Shown: positions 8,442-16,158, counted from the first letter of the stretch. The stretch is 19,874 nt of DNA from Pseudomonadota bacterium (GCA_023431725.1 JAEYVN010000354.1:1-19874), one strand, 5' to 3'. The notes: a model not told the origin generated them from the sequence alone. Numbers and translations: made by a program.

Positions 8442-9263
8442 CTAGCTCTGTGACTGACGCATCGTTTGATCGACCCGGATCTGCACCTTGAGGTCTTCGC
8501 CGCTACCCCCATAACGTGTGCCGCGGACAGGGGCCGCGCTCAGATAATCAAGTCCGACGGCGACCCGCAGGTGAGCGTCGGTGGTGCTGATGCCGTTGGT
8601 GGGATCGAAGGCAACCCAGCCGAGGTCTGGAATGAAGGCTTCGGTCCAGGCATGTCCGGCTTCCTGGTCGACCACGCCGTCATTACGGCGAAAATAACCG
8701 GACACATAGCGCGCCGGAATGCCGAGCGTGCGGGCTGCGGCGATAAAGATGTGGCTGATATCCTGACACACGCCGCGCTTGAGGGCGAAGGCTTCCGTGG
8801 CGGTGGTGGCCGCGTGGGTCGGATCGGCATCGAATGTGATCTCGCGATGCAGCCTGGCCAGCATGGCGTGGAGCAGCGCCAGGCGGCCATCGCTCTCGGA
8901 AAATCCGAAGGCGAAGCTGCGGATGGCGTCGTCCGCCTGCGTCAGGTTTGTTTCTCGCAGAAACAGCGAGGGCGGAAACCGCTCGACCGTCCCACGCACG
9001 ATACCGTGCGTATCCTCGACTTCCGCGACACCTTCGACATGGACGACGAGCTGATCCAGCGGTCCTTCGGCGGTGAAGGTGTGGGTCATGTTGCCGAAGG
9101 CATCGACGTGGCTGGTCAGCGGGCAATCGGCGGAGACATCCACCCGCCAATGGGTGATGTACTGGCCATCATGATTGCGCGGCGTCAGCCGCAGCGTCTG
9201 AATGACGCCCGAGACCGGCTGAGCATAGCGGTAAATGGTGTCGTGACGAATGTGGATACGCAT
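8442..9263 (-). CDS. Transglutaminase-like cysteine protease (Anbu operon)
   Basis: A 273-residue cytoplasmic protein with the bacterial transglutaminase N-terminal domain (about 1-85) followed by a transglutaminase-like core (about 150-225). The papain-like catalytic triad is complete: Cys166 in RGVCQDISH, His204 in EAGHAWTEAF and Asp220 in AFDPTNG. Bacterial members usually hydrolyse peptide or isopeptide bonds rather than cross-link. No signal peptide is seen. It follows the alpha-E gene after 80 bases and precedes the Anbu gene by 108 bases on the same strand. In this conserved set it is predicted to trim or release a peptide product of the ATP-grasp enzyme (inference from family context). 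The ATG at 9263 starts the conserved MRIHIRHDTIYRY strand, which supports the chosen start. Confidence 0.93.
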   Translation of the reverse strand: MRIHIRHDTIYRYAQPVSGVIQTLRLTPRNHDGQYITHWRVDVSADCPLTSHVDAFGNMTHTFTAEGPLDQLVVHVEGVAEVEDTHGIVRGTVERFPPSLFLRETNLTQADDAIRSFAFGFSESDGRLALLHAMLARLHREITFDADPTHAATTATEAFALKRGVCQDISHIFIAAARTLGIPARYVSGYFRRNDGVVDQEAGHAWTEAFIPDLGWVAFDPTNGISTTDAHLRVAVGLDYLSAAPVRGTRYGGSGEDLKVQIRVDQTMRQSQS

Positions 9264-9343
9264 ATCCGGGTGATGCTGGCGTTATCGCGAAGTAAAGGCA
9301 AGGCCCGGAGCAGCCGAGTCTTCCACAGGTGCTTCAAGACCCG

Positions 9344-10285
9344 TCACGCCAGATATTGCTGGGTGATCGTGCCGCCGATCCGATTGTTGTCGGCGATGAA
9401 TTCCTGGATGAATTCATGCAGGCCGTTCTGGAAAATATCCTCCATTTTCGCATTCTGCAGCCGTGTGCGGACGCCGCGGGCGAGGCGCTGTGACGGGCCC
9501 TGTCGTCCGTAGGCGACGGCGATGTCATCGAGATAGCGGACGACGTTTTCGTAACAGCTCGCGAGCGAACGGGGCATTTCCTCCTTCAGGATCAGAAGGT
9601 CGGCCACATGCCAGGGCTTCAGGCTTTCACGATAGACCCAGTGATAGGACGTCAGAGCCGATACCGACCGCAGGATTGCGGCCCATTGGAAATAATCGAG
9701 CGCGCCGCCGATCTTCTCCTGGTCGGGCAGCAGCAGATGGTACTTCACATCGAGGATCCGCGCGGTGTTGTCGGCGCGTTCGAGATAGACGCCAAGCCGC
9801 GTGAACCAATAGGCATCGTTGCGCAGCATGGTTCGGTAGGCAGAGCCATCGAACCGCAGCGAGGATTCCTGAACCCAGCGCAGAAAGCGTGAGAGTTCTT
9901 CCCGCGATGTCGGCCCGTTGCCGTAGCGTTTCAGTTCAAGCCATGTGCCATTGATCGCATCCCACATCTCGACCGTCAGGGCGGTACGGACGGCGCGGGC
10001 ATTGGTGCGCGCCACCTCGAAACAGGAGCGGATGGAGGAGGGATTGGCGGACGAGAAGGCCAAGAAATCGGTGACGTTTTCCTCGTTCGCCTCGTCGTAA
10101 ATCTCAAAGAAGGCGTGTGCGCAGCCGGCGGTCGCGACGGCCGACTCCCATTCGTTGCTTTCGCGGATATAGGCGATCGGCAGTGACGTCAGCCGCTGCG
10201 TCGCTTCGAGGATGCGCGCCAGATATTCAGCGCGTTCGACGTAGCGCGCGAGCCAGTAAAGATTGTCTGCGGTGCGCGAGAGCAT
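9344..10285 (-). CDS. Alpha-E domain protein (DUF403)
   Basis: A 313-residue, apparently all-helical cytoplasmic protein that opens with the family signature MLSRTADNLYWLARYVERAE. Other typical stretches are LRFDGSAYRTMLRNDAYWF, ERADNTARILDVKYH and the LPD segment near the middle. The biochemical role of alpha-E proteins is unknown; they occur beside, or fused to, circularly permuted ATP-grasp enzymes and are thought to form part of the same peptide-forming complex. The ATG shares one base with the stop of the upstream ATP-grasp gene (TGATG at 10287-10283), indicating translational coupling and probably a fixed stoichiometry. An 80-base gap separates it from the transglutaminase gene. Family assignment is firm. 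Confidence 0.92.
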   Translation of the reverse strand: MLSRTADNLYWLARYVERAEYLARILEATQRLTSLPIAYIRESNEWESAVATAGCAHAFFEIYDEANEENVTDFLAFSSANPSSIRSCFEVARTNARAVRTALTVEMWDAINGTWLELKRYGNGPTSREELSRFLRWVQESSLRFDGSAYRTMLRNDAYWFTRLGVYLERADNTARILDVKYHLLLPDQEKIGGALDYFQWAAILRSVSALTSYHWVYRESLKPWHVADLLILKEEMPRSLASCYENVVRYLDDIAVAYGRQGPSQRLARGVRTRLQNAKMEDIFQNGLHEFIQEFIADNNRIGGTITQQYLA

Positions 10286-11703
10286 CAGCCGTCCAATACC
10301 CAGGTGTCTTTGGTGCCGCCGCCCTGGCTGGAATTCACGACCAGAGATCCGGCCTTCATCGCCACCCGTGTCAGCCCGCCCGGCACGATACGGACCTTGT
10401 CCCGGCCGGTCAGCACGAACGGCCGCAGATCGACGTGGCGCGGCGCCACACCAGCATCGACATGGGTCGGGCAGGTGGACAGGGCGAGCGTCGGTTGAGC
10501 GATGAAGTTCTTGGGCGTCGATTTCAGCTTCGAGCGGAAGACATTGATGGTGGCCTTGTCGGAAGTCGGGCCAATCAGCATCCCGTAGCCGCCGGAGCCG
10601 TGCACCTCCTTCACCACAAGCTGCTCGATGTTATCGAGCACATAGGAGAGATGCTCTTCCTCGCGACAGCGCCATGTCGGCACATTTTTCAGGATCGGCT
10701 CTTCGCCGAGGAAGAACTTCACGATGTCAGGCATGTAGCTATAGACCGCCTTGTCGTCGGCGACGCCCGTGCCGACGGCATTCGCCAGCGTGACATTGCC
10801 GGCCTGATAGGCGGCCATCAGACCAGGCACGCCGAGTGCGGAATCCGGGCGGAAGGCGAGGGGGTCGAGGAAGTCGTCGTCGATGCGACGGTAGATCACG
10901 TCAACGCGTTTGGGCCCTTGCGTCGTGCGCATATAGACCGTCTCGCCCTTGACGAAGAGATCGCGGCCCTCGACCAGCTCAATGCCGATCTTGTCCGCAA
11001 GGAACGAGTGCTCGTAATAGGCGGAGTTGTAGACGCCAGGTGTGAGCAGAACGACATTGGGCTCGGCCGGCGCACCCGTCGGCGCCACCGATTGTAACGT
11101 CGCCAGCAATTCGTCGGGATAATTGTCGACCGGTGCGACGCGATGGCGCGAAAACAATTCGGGAAACAACCGCAGCATGATTTCCCGGTTTTCGAGCATG
11201 TAGGATACGCCCGATGGCGTGCGTGCGTTGTCCTCCAGAACGTAGAAGGTGTCGGCATCGACCCGTACGACGTCGATCCCGGCGATGTGGACATAAATGT
11301 CATGCGGCACTTTTTGCCCGTTCATTTCGGGCCGGAAGACCGGATTCTGGAACACCAGATCCTCAGGCACGATGCCGGCGCGCAGGCATTCGCGCTTGCC
11401 GTAGACATCCTTGATGTAGGCATTGATGGCTTTGACGCGTTGCTCGAGGCCGCGTTGCAGCGTGCGCCATTCCTGTCCGGACAGGATGCGCGGGATCACA
11501 TCGAACGGAATCAGGCGCTCTTGTGCGTCCGCTTCGCCGTAAACCGCGAACGTGATTCCGATTCGTCTGAAAAGGAATTCAGCTTCCCGTCGTCTGTAAT
11601 CCAGAACGTCCGGCCGGATTTCAGAGAGCCAAGCCGACAATTGTTGGTAGGCCGGTCGCACCTGACCATCCAACCCATTCATCTCATCGAACGCGACCGG
11701 CAT
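10285..11703 (-). CDS. Circularly permuted ATP-grasp ligase (DUF404/DUF407 type)
   Basis: A 472-residue cytoplasmic enzyme expected to form an amide or peptide bond with ATP. Conserved family blocks in order are DVIPRILSGQEW near 88-99, EDNARTPSGVSYMLENR near 156-172, YRRIDDDFLDPLAF near 272-285, the nucleotide-binding VKEVHGSGGYGM near 367-378, DLRPFVL, GGLTRVA and the C-terminal NSSQGGGTKDTWVLDG. Length is typical for this group. It is the first gene of a leftward cluster with alpha-E, transglutaminase and Anbu genes and overlaps the alpha-E start by one base. A consensus EcfG-type promoter ends about 33 bases upstream of the ATG at 11703. AAGGA lies 12 bases before that ATG; the Met at residue 8 is a possible alternative start. 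The substrate is unknown; a peptide or peptide tag is inferred from the partners. Confidence 0.93.
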   Translation of the reverse strand: MPVAFDEMNGLDGQVRPAYQQLSAWLSEIRPDVLDYRRREAEFLFRRIGITFAVYGEADAQERLIPFDVIPRILSGQEWRTLQRGLEQRVKAINAYIKDVYGKRECLRAGIVPEDLVFQNPVFRPEMNGQKVPHDIYVHIAGIDVVRVDADTFYVLEDNARTPSGVSYMLENREIMLRLFPELFSRHRVAPVDNYPDELLATLQSVAPTGAPAEPNVVLLTPGVYNSAYYEHSFLADKIGIELVEGRDLFVKGETVYMRTTQGPKRVDVIYRRIDDDFLDPLAFRPDSALGVPGLMAAYQAGNVTLANAVGTGVADDKAVYSYMPDIVKFFLGEEPILKNVPTWRCREEEHLSYVLDNIEQLVVKEVHGSGGYGMLIGPTSDKATINVFRSKLKSTPKNFIAQPTLALSTCPTHVDAGVAPRHVDLRPFVLTGRDKVRIVPGGLTRVAMKAGSLVVNSSQGGGTKDTWVLDG

Positions 11704-11736
11704 GTCCCCCCAGCGTCCTTCCCAGCAGCGCTATCT

Positions 11737-11761
11737 AACGTGCAAGCTTCGCGCCAGTTCC
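11737..11761 (-). promoter_or_regulatory. EcfG-type (general stress sigma) promoter of the Anbu operon
   Basis: On the minus strand GGAAC (11761-11757) is followed after exactly 16 bases by CGTT (11740-11737). This is the full GGAAC-N16-CGTT consensus of the alphaproteobacterial EcfG/sigma-T general-stress factor. Transcription would start near 11730, giving a short leader of about 27 bases that contains the AAGGA ribosome site of the ATP-grasp gene. Position, orientation and spacing all fit. The match is read directly; control by EcfG is inference. Confidence 0.7.
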
Positions 11762-11914
11762 GTCCGGAGGGAAGCCCGGATTTCTGCGCTGCCCACCGGT
11801 TTCGTGCCTAGCCATTGTGCGGAGGTGGGGATGGCTGGCTGGTTTTCGGTCATCCGCTTGAGCCCGGCGTGATCGCAGGGTACCAAGTCGGTCCGGAATG
11901 GACATTAGACCGAC

Positions 11915-12667
11915 ATGAGCACCGACCAGCCCGTTACAGCCGCGATCCTCGTCATTGGCGATGAAATCCTGTCCGGCCGGACCAAGGACAAGAATATCGG
12001 GTATATCGCCGAGTACCTGACCGCAATCGGCGTCGATCCGCGTGAGGTCCGCGTCGTGCCGGATGTGGAAGAGGAGATCGTCGATGCGCTGAATGCGCTG
12101 CGACATCGTTACACCTACGTCTTCACCACCGGCGGCATCGGGCCGACCCATGACGACATCACCGCGGATTGCGTGGCCAAGGCCTTCGGAGTGCCGATCG
12201 ATTATGACCCGCGCGCGGTCGCGCTGCTCCGGCAGCGGTTCCAGGGTCCCGAACTGAACGAAGCGCGCATGCGCATGACCCGTATTCCGAACGGGGCCGA
12301 TCTGGTCACCAACAAGGTCTCGCTCGCGCCAGGCTTCTGGATCGGCAATGTGATCGTCATGGCCGGCGTCCCGACCATCATGCAGGCCATGCTCGATGAG
12401 GTCGGTCCGAAGTTGAAGACCGGCAGGAAGATGCTGTCGGAAGCCGTGCGCGCCGACGCCAAGGAAGGCGACATCGGCACCGAGCTTGGCGAAATCGCCG
12501 CGGCACATCCCGACGTCTCGATCGGCAGCTATCCGTTCTTCGATGATCAGTCCGGCCCAAATACCAGTGTCGTCATCCGCTCGCGCGATGCCGACAAGCT
12601 GGCGCTCGCCAAGGCCGCGGTCGAGGCGATGCTGGTTCAGGTCAAGGCCCGCCTGAGGGGCGGATAG
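11915..12667 (+). CDS. CinA N-domain/MoCF-fold protein (competence/damage-inducible protein A family)
   Basis: A 250-residue cytoplasmic protein with the MoCF (molybdopterin-binding) fold of COG1058. Signature stretches are AAILVIGDEILSGRTKDKN near the N terminus and VFTTGGIGPTHDDITADCVAKAF near residues 69-91, which form the ligand pocket. It lacks the C-terminal amidohydrolase domain of full-length CinA (about 400 residues), so NMN deamidase activity is not expected. Stand-alone members are annotated as CinA-like or as possible nucleotide pyrophosphatases; the substrate is unsettled. The gene runs divergently from the Anbu operon across a 211-base gap. It is followed by a tiny lipoprotein reading frame and the gpt-type gene on the same strand, so these may form one operon. 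The ATG at 11915 has a weak ribosome site. Confidence 0.9.
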   Translation: MSTDQPVTAAILVIGDEILSGRTKDKNIGYIAEYLTAIGVDPREVRVVPDVEEEIVDALNALRHRYTYVFTTGGIGPTHDDITADCVAKAFGVPIDYDPRAVALLRQRFQGPELNEARMRMTRIPNGADLVTNKVSLAPGFWIGNVIVMAGVPTIMQAMLDEVGPKLKTGRKMLSEAVRADAKEGDIGTELGEIAAAHPDVSIGSYPFFDDQSGPNTSVVIRSRDADKLALAKAAVEAMLVQVKARLRGG

Positions 12668-12692
12668 GCCATGCGCCGCGGCCAGGGACGGT

Positions 12693-12806
12693 TTGGCGTC
12701 TCGCACGCGGCTTTTTTTGTGGATCGTGGCCGCTTGCCTGTTGGCCTGCGTCAATCAGACCGAAATGGTGGGCCACGACAGAAGCAATTCGCCTAGGGAG
12801 GCATGA
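12693..12806 (+). CDS. Small lipoprotein, 37 residues, TTG start
   Basis: Reading from TTG at 12693 gives a 37-residue peptide: a short N-region with two Arg (MASRTR), a hydrophobic core [12 protein letters not shown], and a lipobox LLAC with Cys19, followed by an 18-residue polar tail (VNQTEMV...SPREA). This is the exact form of a minimal lipoprotein with signal peptidase II cleavage before Cys19. AGGGA lies four bases upstream of the TTG. The stop TGA (12804-12806) overlaps the ATG of the next gene as ATGA, a typical coupled arrangement. It starts 26 bases after the stop of the CinA-like gene, within the same presumed operon. No function can be assigned. The TTG start and small size leave room for chance. 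Confidence 0.55.
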   Translation: MASRTRLFLWIVAACLLACVNQTEMVGHDRSNSPREA

Positions 12807-13312
12807 TGATGGCTGAAGCCCCGTCCCAGAAGCACTTTCCGGTCTCCTGGGACCAATTCCACCGCGATGCGCGGGCATTGGCCTGGCGTCTTGCGTCGGC
12901 GGGCCCTTTCGACTCCATCGTTTGCATCACCCGTGGCGGTCTCGTACCGGCGGCGATCGTCGCGCGCGAATTGAACGTCCGGGTCATCGAGACGGTCTGC
13001 GTCGAGAGCTATACGGGCATCGGTCAGCGTGGTGAGTTGCGCGTGCTGAAGGGCATCGCCGATGCCATCACCAGCAATGGCAATGCCGGCGGGCAGGGCG
13101 TGTTGATCGTCGACGATCTGGTCGATACCGGAAAGACCGCCCGGGTCGTGCGCGACCTGTTGCCGAAGGCTCATTTCGCGACAGTCTACGCCAAGCCGAT
13201 GGGGCGGCCGCTGGTCGACAGCTTCATTACCGAGGTTTCGCAGGACACCTGGATATTCTTTCCCTGGGATACCGGCCTTGCCTTTGTGCCGCCAATACAT
13301 GGCGGTGCGTAA
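12803..13312 (+). CDS. gpt: Xanthine(-guanine) phosphoribosyltransferase
   Basis: A 169-residue cytoplasmic purine salvage enzyme that converts xanthine or guanine plus PRPP into the nucleotide. The pyrophosphate loop [15 protein letters not shown] lies at about 41-55 and the PRPP-binding signature [14 protein letters not shown] at about 100-113, with the adjacent acidic pair Asp104-Asp105. The C-terminal [12 protein letters not shown] stretch resembles the end of E. coli Gpt (QDTWIEQPWD), where it forms part of the base pocket. Length is close to Gpt (about 152). Three ATG codons in tandem follow GGGAGG; the first (12803) overlaps the stop of the small lipoprotein frame. The gene ends 52 bases before the tRNA-Leu gene. 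Confidence 0.92.
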   Translation: MMMAEAPSQKHFPVSWDQFHRDARALAWRLASAGPFDSIVCITRGGLVPAAIVARELNVRVIETVCVESYTGIGQRGELRVLKGIADAITSNGNAGGQGVLIVDDLVDTGKTARVVRDLLPKAHFATVYAKPMGRPLVDSFITEVSQDTWIFFPWDTGLAFVPPIHGGA

Positions 13313-13325
13313 GCATTTGCGTTGC

Positions 13326-13354
13326 TTGGCGATCCCTGCGGTCGCCGTTATAAG
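13326..13354 (+). promoter_or_regulatory. Probable sigma-70 promoter of the tRNA-Leu gene
   Basis: TTGGCG (13326-13331) and TATAAG (13349-13354) are 17 bases apart. Transcription would start near 13361, four bases before the mature tRNA 5' end. Spacing and place fit a housekeeping tRNA promoter; it is read by eye only. Confidence 0.45.
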
Positions 13355-13364
13355 GGACCGTCAC

Positions 13365-13697
13365 GCGGGCGTGGCGAAATGGTAGACGCAAGGGACTTGA
13401 AACTTTGAGTGCCCGCGGGGAAACCCGCGGTGCAGAACTGCTCAAACTCGGGGAAACCGGTCACAGGCAATCCCGAGCCAAGCGCACCGGCCAGCCGGCC
13501 GATTGCGAAGGTGTAGAGACTAGACGGGCAGCACCTAACGCGTACGCAGTCCATGCGTCGTCACGGTGAAGGTATAGTCCAGACCCCAAACCGGGCCTTT
13601 GATGCATCACGCAGGGCGCGGGCGGCGAAAGCCGTAGCGGGTAAGAAAATCCCTCGGGGGTTTCCCCGTGCCGGTTCGAGTCCGGCCGCCCGCACCA
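13365..13697 (+). tRNA. tRNA-Leu(UAA), interrupted by a group I intron, CCA encoded
   Basis: The two exons (13365-13398 and 13646-13697) join into an 86-base class II tRNA. The acceptor stem GCGGGCG (13365-13371) pairs with CGCCCGC (13687-13693), followed by discriminator A and CCA at 13695-13697. The D arm is GCG/CGC with GGTAGA in the loop. The anticodon stem AGGGA/TCCCT closes the loop CTTAAAA, giving anticodon UAA. The long variable arm is CGGGG/CCCCG, and the T arm GCCGG-TTCGAGT-CCGGC is perfect. The D arm, long variable arm and CTTAAAATCCCTCG context are those of leucine tRNAs. Without removing the intron the loop would read CTTGAAA and look like anticodon UGA, but the stem cannot then close. 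This tRNA reads UUA and probably UUG codons. Confidence 0.93.
13399..13645 (+). ncRNA. Group I self-splicing intron in tRNA-Leu(UAA)
   Basis: A 247-base intron inserted directly after U34, between the first and second anticodon bases. P1: exon ACUU pairs with intron GAGU, with the diagnostic U-G wobble at the 5' splice site. P2: a 7-bp CCGCGGG/CCCGCGG stem capped by GAAA (13413-13430). P4: CTCGGGG/TCCCGAG (13447-13453 with 13471-13477), the latter inside the conserved CCCGAGCCAAG element. P7: GACTA (13518-13522) pairs with TAGTC (13575-13579), in the typical GAGACTAGACGGG and AAGGTATAGTCC core segments. P8: ACGCA/TGCGT (13544-13558). P9 region: CGGC-GAAA-GCCG (13623-13634). The last base is the omega G (13645). 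No reading frame for a homing endonuclease is present. Size and insertion site match the cyanobacterial/plastid tRNA-Leu introns, usually subgroup IC3. Confidence 0.92.
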
Positions 13698-14040
13698 TAT
13701 TGCCGCGTCGAAAAGTCTCGGCAGGTCTTCAGCGAACAACATGCGAGCGGCGGAGCCGATCTGGGGCGATTGCGGACGCTCTTCTCGATGGCATCGCCGA
13801 TGGCTGACACGCTTGCGTTTGGCACGTCTGTGGCGACGCTAAATTGCAACTGTGACCTCTGCATTGTTTTTAAAGCGGGTGCGGTGCCCCATCGTAACGC
13901 ACCAATCCTGATCGTGTTGATGCAGGAGCGGCATACATAGCCCTTGCTCCGACACATTCAATTTCGCGAGATTCCGGCACCTAATTTTAACGGCCACCTG
14001 CCACCGTGTCGTTTTCAACACGTGCAGGATTGCTTGCGAA
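13698..14040. other. Intergenic region without recognised gene
   Basis: 343 bases between the tRNA and the histidine kinase gene. I see no convincing coding frame, RNA gene or terminator. Frames that cross it start or end inside the tRNA and look like read-through translations of it (for example a PVRVRPPAP-type start). The part from about 13850 is more AT-rich than its surroundings and should hold the kinase promoter, but no clear -35/-10 pair stands out. No copy of the tRNA 3' end, as would mark an integration site, was noticed here. Confidence 0.5.
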
Positions 14041-16158
14041 ATGCATCGGCAGGCTGATCGTCAGCGCCAGCGCGAGAAGGCGCCATTCTGGTCCAGCAAG
14101 CGTGGTTACGGTTTGCTGGCGGCCATATTCGCAATTCTGCTGACCCTCAGCGTCGCCGATATGTTGCTTCAGCAGCATCATCTGCTGACGCAAGCGACAT
14201 CCGGTGTCGCTGTTGCGCTTCTGGGATGTGCGGCTTACGGCGTCTGGATCGAGCGTCGCTACCACCTTTCGCGTCAATCCGAGTTGCAACGCGAGGCTGG
14301 TCAGAACAGGCGTATTTTCGATACCTGCCTCGATCTCATTCTCCTTTCGGACCGTAAAGGCGTATTCACGCGGGTCAGCCCGAGTGCGTTGCAGATCCTC
14401 GGTTATCAACCCGGAGAGATGGTCGGTCACAATGCGATTAATTTTCTGCACGCTGATGATGTCGAAAGGACCCGCAGCGAAATCAGGCAGGCGCGCCGTG
14501 GCTGTCAGCAGCGTAACTTCGAGGCGCGGTTCAGGCACAAGGATGGTCATTTCGTCAGTCTGAATTGGACCGGCGTCTGGTCCGATCCCGATGCCGATTA
14601 TTTCGCGATCGGCCGTGACCTGACGGCCCGCAAGGCACTCGAGCGTCGCGAGCGTGAAACCAAGACCACGCTTGCGGCTGTCATCGATGCGTCGCCCGTA
14701 GGAGTCCTCTGTCTTGCGCCCGACCAAACCGTGTTGGTGTGGAGCCGGGCCGCTGAGCAGATATTCGGATACACGGCCGAGGAAGTGCTGGGCAAACCTT
14801 ACATGCTTGTGCCGGAGGGACACGAGGCTGAGTTCGAAGCGTTGATCGAACGGTCGATGAGTGGAGAAACCCTGCGCGACATGCGCGTGCGGCGGCAGCA
14901 TAAGAATGGTGCCCTTGTCGATATCAGCTTCGAGGCGGCGCCGATGTACGATGACGCCGGCAAGGTGACATCTGTCGCCTTTGCACTGACCGACATCACC
15001 GAACGGAACAAGCTGGAACAGCGGGTTCGGCAGTCGGAAAAGATGGAAGTCATCGGTCAGTTGACCGGTGGTGTGGCGCATGACTTCAACAACATGCTCA
15101 CGGTCATCACCGGCACGATTGACATTCTGGCCGAAGGCGTAGCGGACAGGCCTGAGTTGGCTGCAATTGCCAGGCTGATCAGTGACGCCGCGGATCGCGG
15201 CGCGGACTTGACGGCGCATCTGCTGGCCTTCGCGCGCAAGCAGCCTCTGCAGCCGAAGCAGACGAATGTAACGGACGTCGTGCATGAAGCGAGCATTCTG
15301 CTGCGTCAGACACTCGGAGAACAGGTTGAACTCGAGTGGAAGCTCGCCGACGATGCATGGCCTGCAATCGTGGATCCCGGCCAACTCATCACTGCGATCA
15401 TGAATCTGGCGGTCAATGCCCGTGATGCCATGGCCCATGGGGGCAAGCTTACAATCGAGACAATGAATGTCCGTCTCGACGAGAGCTACGTGGACGAGCA
15501 CAGCGAGGTCGCGTCCGGCGCATACGTCATGATTGCCGTCAGCGATACGGGACCTGGCATTCCTGCGGCGATCCGGGACAGAGTGTTCGAACCTTTCTTT
15601 ACGACAAAAGACGTCGGCAAAGGCACGGGCCTTGGCCTCAGCATGGTTTATGGCTTCGTCAGACAATCAGGCGGACATATCAAGCTTTATAGCGAAGAGG
15701 GGATCGGTACGACCTTCAAGATATATCTGCCGTGCGCCGGCGATATGGTCGTCGAAGCTGCCGATGTGCCCCTGGTGCCGATGGCCGGTGGCCATGAGAC
15801 AATCCTTGTCGTCGAAGACGATCCCATCGTGAGGTCCTCTGTCACGACGCTGCTCCAGAGCATGGGGTATGAAGTTGTGACCGCTGAGAGCGGGCTTGAC
15901 GCACTGGCGCTGATCGATGCCGATACGGCTTTTGACCTTCTGTTCACGGACGTGATCATGCCGGGTGCGATGGATGGCCGGAAATTGGTCGATGAAGTCC
16001 GGAAAAGACGTCCCTCGGTTAAGGTCCTGTTCACCTCGGGCTATACGCAGGACGCCATGGTGCATCATGGTCGGCTCGATCCCGATGTGCTTCTGCTGGC
16101 AAAGCCCTATCGAAAGACGGATCTGGCCATGATGATCCGCAAGGCGATTGCGGTGTGA
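14041..16158 (+). CDS. Hybrid sensor histidine kinase (TM-PAS-PAS-HisKA-HATPase-REC)
   Basis: A 705-residue inner-membrane hybrid kinase. Two hydrophobic helices (about 23-43 and 53-70) with almost no periplasmic loop suggest that the signal is sensed in the membrane or cytoplasm. Two PAS domains follow (about 90-200 and 208-325, the second ending in ALTDITERNKLEQ). The dimerisation/phosphoacceptor domain has His347 in GGVAHDFNNMLTVI. The ATPase domain keeps the N box (NLAVNARDAM), G1 (SDTGPGIP), F box (FEPFFTTK) and G2 (GKGTGLGLS). The C-terminal receiver (586-705) has the acidic pair in VVEDDP, phosphoacceptor Asp637 in LFTDVIMPG, and the conserved Lys in AKPYRK. All catalytic parts appear intact. 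No heme or flavin signature is obvious in the PAS domains. The ATG at 14041 has a weak ribosome site. A receiver-only gene follows 185 bases later. Confidence 0.93.
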   Translation: MHRQADRQRQREKAPFWSSKRGYGLLAAIFAILLTLSVADMLLQQHHLLTQATSGVAVALLGCAAYGVWIERRYHLSRQSELQREAGQNRRIFDTCLDLILLSDRKGVFTRVSPSALQILGYQPGEMVGHNAINFLHADDVERTRSEIRQARRGCQQRNFEARFRHKDGHFVSLNWTGVWSDPDADYFAIGRDLTARKALERRERETKTTLAAVIDASPVGVLCLAPDQTVLVWSRAAEQIFGYTAEEVLGKPYMLVPEGHEAEFEALIERSMSGETLRDMRVRRQHKNGALVDISFEAAPMYDDAGKVTSVAFALTDITERNKLEQRVRQSEKMEVIGQLTGGVAHDFNNMLTVITGTIDILAEGVADRPELAAIARLISDAADRGADLTAHLLAFARKQPLQPKQTNVTDVVHEASILLRQTLGEQVELEWKLADDAWPAIVDPGQLITAIMNLAVNARDAMAHGGKLTIETMNVRLDESYVDEHSEVASGAYVMIAVSDTGPGIPAAIRDRVFEPFFTTKDVGKGTGLGLSMVYGFVRQSGGHIKLYSEEGIGTTFKIYLPCAGDMVVEAADVPLVPMAGGHETILVVEDDPIVRSSVTTLLQSMGYEVVTAESGLDALALIDADTAFDLLFTDVIMPGAMDGRKLVDEVRKRRPSVKVLFTSGYTQDAMVHHGRLDPDVLLLAKPYRKTDLAMMIRKAIAV

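Noticed and set aside
11735..12754. 339-residue frame on the minus strand
   Set aside because: Antisense to the CinA-like gene, low-complexity, and covers the divergent promoter region.
13365..13697. Unspliced reading as tRNA-Ser(UGA) from the loop CTTGAAA
   Set aside because: The 3' half of the anticodon stem is not adjacent; it lies 247 bases away, and the D and variable arms are leucine-type. Removing the intron gives a perfect UAA loop.
13461..13957. Protein frames on both strands across the tRNA and intron
   Set aside because: They run through the tRNA (giving GRTRTGTG- and PVRVRPPAP-like strings typical of translated tRNA) and show no domain; the intron core structure explains the sequence.
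13698..14040. Possible genomic-island attachment site beside the tRNA
   Set aside because: No integrase, no repeat of the tRNA 3' end and no mobile gene is seen downstream in the window.
13987..15666. 559-residue frame on the minus strand
   Set aside because: Antisense to the histidine kinase, whose PAS, H-box and ATPase motifs are unmistakable; the antisense product has no recognisable domain.
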